Source: Bacillus benzoevorans (GTDB taxonomy: Bacteria > Bacillota > Bacilli > Bacillales > Cytobacillaceae). From it: a stretch of 64,000 nucleotides of DNA. The stretch's first letter is position 1; each line of letters opens with the position of its first letter. Positions 63,311-64,000 of the stretch are shown here, one piece after another. Below the pieces are notes generated by a model. It made no database searches. It saw nothing but the letters and a program-made list of their open reading frames with translations, and had not been told where the DNA came from. The position numbers were made by a program, and so were the translations under genes. The DNA is taken from assembly GCF_014207535.1 (NCBI RefSeq), contig NZ_JACHGK010000002.1, positions 62,001 to 126,000 on the forward strand, read 5' to 3'.

Positions 63311-64000
63311 TTACATGATTCGTTTGAACATTTTTTCTAAATCATAGGTTGAGGTGTGGATGATAATCGGACGGCCATGCGGGCAGGTAAACGGGTCAGA
63401 TGTCCTGCGCAGCTCGTCTAATAACGCCTGAATCTCATCATTGCGCAAATGCCGATTCGCTTTAATGGAACCTTTACAGCTCATCATAATCGCCGCTTCT
63501 TCGCGTAGCTTTTTAATATCTACCCTTTTCATCGCCAGCACTTGTTCAATCATTTCTTCAATTGTTTCTTTTTCCTCCCCCTTTGGAAACCATTGGGGAT
63601 GTGCCTTGACAATATAGCTGTTGATGCCAAATGGCTCAAGAAACACTCCGACACTCTCTAATTCGACCCTATTTTCTTCTATTTTAATCGCATCATCCGT
63701 TGAATATTCCAATGTAATCGGAACGAGCAGCTCCTGCAATTCTTTTTCCACTCGTCCAACCTTTTCTTTGAAAAACTCATATTTGATCCGCTCTTGGGCT
63801 GCATGCTGGTCAATAATATATAAGCCTCGTTCATTTTGGGCAAATATATACGTTCCGTGCATCTGCCCAATGGGATAAAGCGGCGGCACCCTGCATCCAG
63901 TGGTTTCAACAACGCCGATGCCTTCGTCTTGGGCGTTGAAAGATTCTCCCTCTGACAGAGGTACTTCCGCAGCACCTCCATCTTCTGCCGCTGGAAAAAT
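63311..64000 (-). CDS. mutL: DNA mismatch repair endonuclease MutL (C-terminal part, runs off the window)
   Basis: 229 residues visible with no stop up to the window edge, so the gene is partial at its 5' end. C-terminal dimerisation/endonuclease domain: D-Q-H-A-A-Q-E-R-I-K-Y-E (the DQHA(x)2E(x)4E nuclease motif), S-C-K-G-S-I-K-A and C-P-H-G-R-P. The first visible about 45 residues are the variable linker. A GTG inside is not the true start. Confidence 0.96.
   Translation of the reverse strand: MFPAAEDGGAAEVPLSEGESFNAQDEGIGVVETTGCRVPPLYPIGQMHGTYIFAQNERGLYIIDQHAAQERIKYEFFKEKVGRVEKELQELLVPITLEYSTDDAIKIEENRVELESVGVFLEPFGINSYIVKAHPQWFPKGEEKETIEEMIEQVLAMKRVDIKKLREEAAIMMSCKGSIKANRHLRNDEIQALLDELRRTSDPFTCPHGRPIIIHTSTYDLEKMFKRIM

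Noticed and set aside
1..64000. CRISPR array, rRNA operon or prophage
   Set aside because: No regularly spaced direct repeats, no rRNA-like sequence, and no phage structural or integrase genes were seen on reading.

Overview
The window reads as a chromosomal segment of a low-GC, endospore-forming Bacillaceae bacterium (Neobacillus/Mesobacillus/Cytobacillus type; genus inferred, not proven). About 33.3-64.0 kb follows the conserved Bacillus order yneK-ccdC-yneI-ccdA ... yneF-sirA-tkt-ynzC-yneB-yneA-lexA ... glnA-glnR-ynbB-hflX ... spoVK-hfq-miaA ... mutL. It carries typical Bacillus control sites: LexA boxes between yneA and lexA, and two GlnR boxes over a near-perfect sigma-A promoter before glnRA.

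The left half (about 1-32 kb) is accessory. It holds two minus-strand soluble diiron monooxygenase operons. Cluster 1 (7.9 to 2.1 kb) is phenol-hydroxylase-like (dmpLMNOP order) followed by catechol 2,3-dioxygenase and a DmpQ/XylT-type ferredoxin. Cluster 2 (24.4 to 20.9 kb) is toluene-4-monooxygenase-like (tmoABCDE) with no reductase gene of its own. Each is followed by a large paralogous regulator that joins a XylR/DmpR-type aromatic sensor (XylR_N + V4R) to a PucR-type DNA-binding C-terminus. Together they could take an aromatic hydrocarbon to a (methyl)phenol, then a (methyl)catechol, then a ring-fission product. The lower meta pathway is not in the window.

Between the two clusters lies grdX-grdE-grdB plus an MFS transporter. 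The grdB-like gene has an in-frame UGA followed by a SECIS-like hairpin with a GGU loop, and reading through it restores a full-length GrdB with the U-G-T-C-T-R-C-G motif. A 97-nt tRNA-Sec gene (anticodon UCA) lies at 33.0 kb, so the organism almost certainly makes selenoproteins. No grdA, grdC/D, selA, selB or selD is in the window. Also here are a coiled-coil protein gene with CtsR-type heat-shock operators, a zinc alcohol dehydrogenase lacking the structural-zinc lobe, a TM2 protein, and a protein with a degenerate HExxH motif.

At 31.3-24.8 kb four overlapping genes form a Wadjet/MksBEFG-type plasmid-defence operon in the order JetD(TOPRIM)-JetA-JetB-JetC(SMC). It is followed by a cupin gene, a dapB, REP-like palindromes and tRNA-Sec, where the conserved backbone begins.

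Within the backbone, the stretch 54.5-58.7 kb between hflX and spoVK is unusual. It has a ylmA-type ABC ATPase, an RsbT-like switch kinase, a sensor histidine kinase fused in frame to a complete RsbR-type stressosome protein, and a free RsbR paralogue. A strong internal ribosome-binding site and start codon lie exactly at the fusion joint. A heterodimeric multidrug ABC exporter (BmrCD-like) is preceded by a promoter, a possible leader peptide and an attenuator-like terminator. Several dispersed repeats (REP-like palindromes, a roughly 195-bp structured Bacillus repeat, and a three-copy intergenic element) are concentrated in or at the edge of the accessory half.
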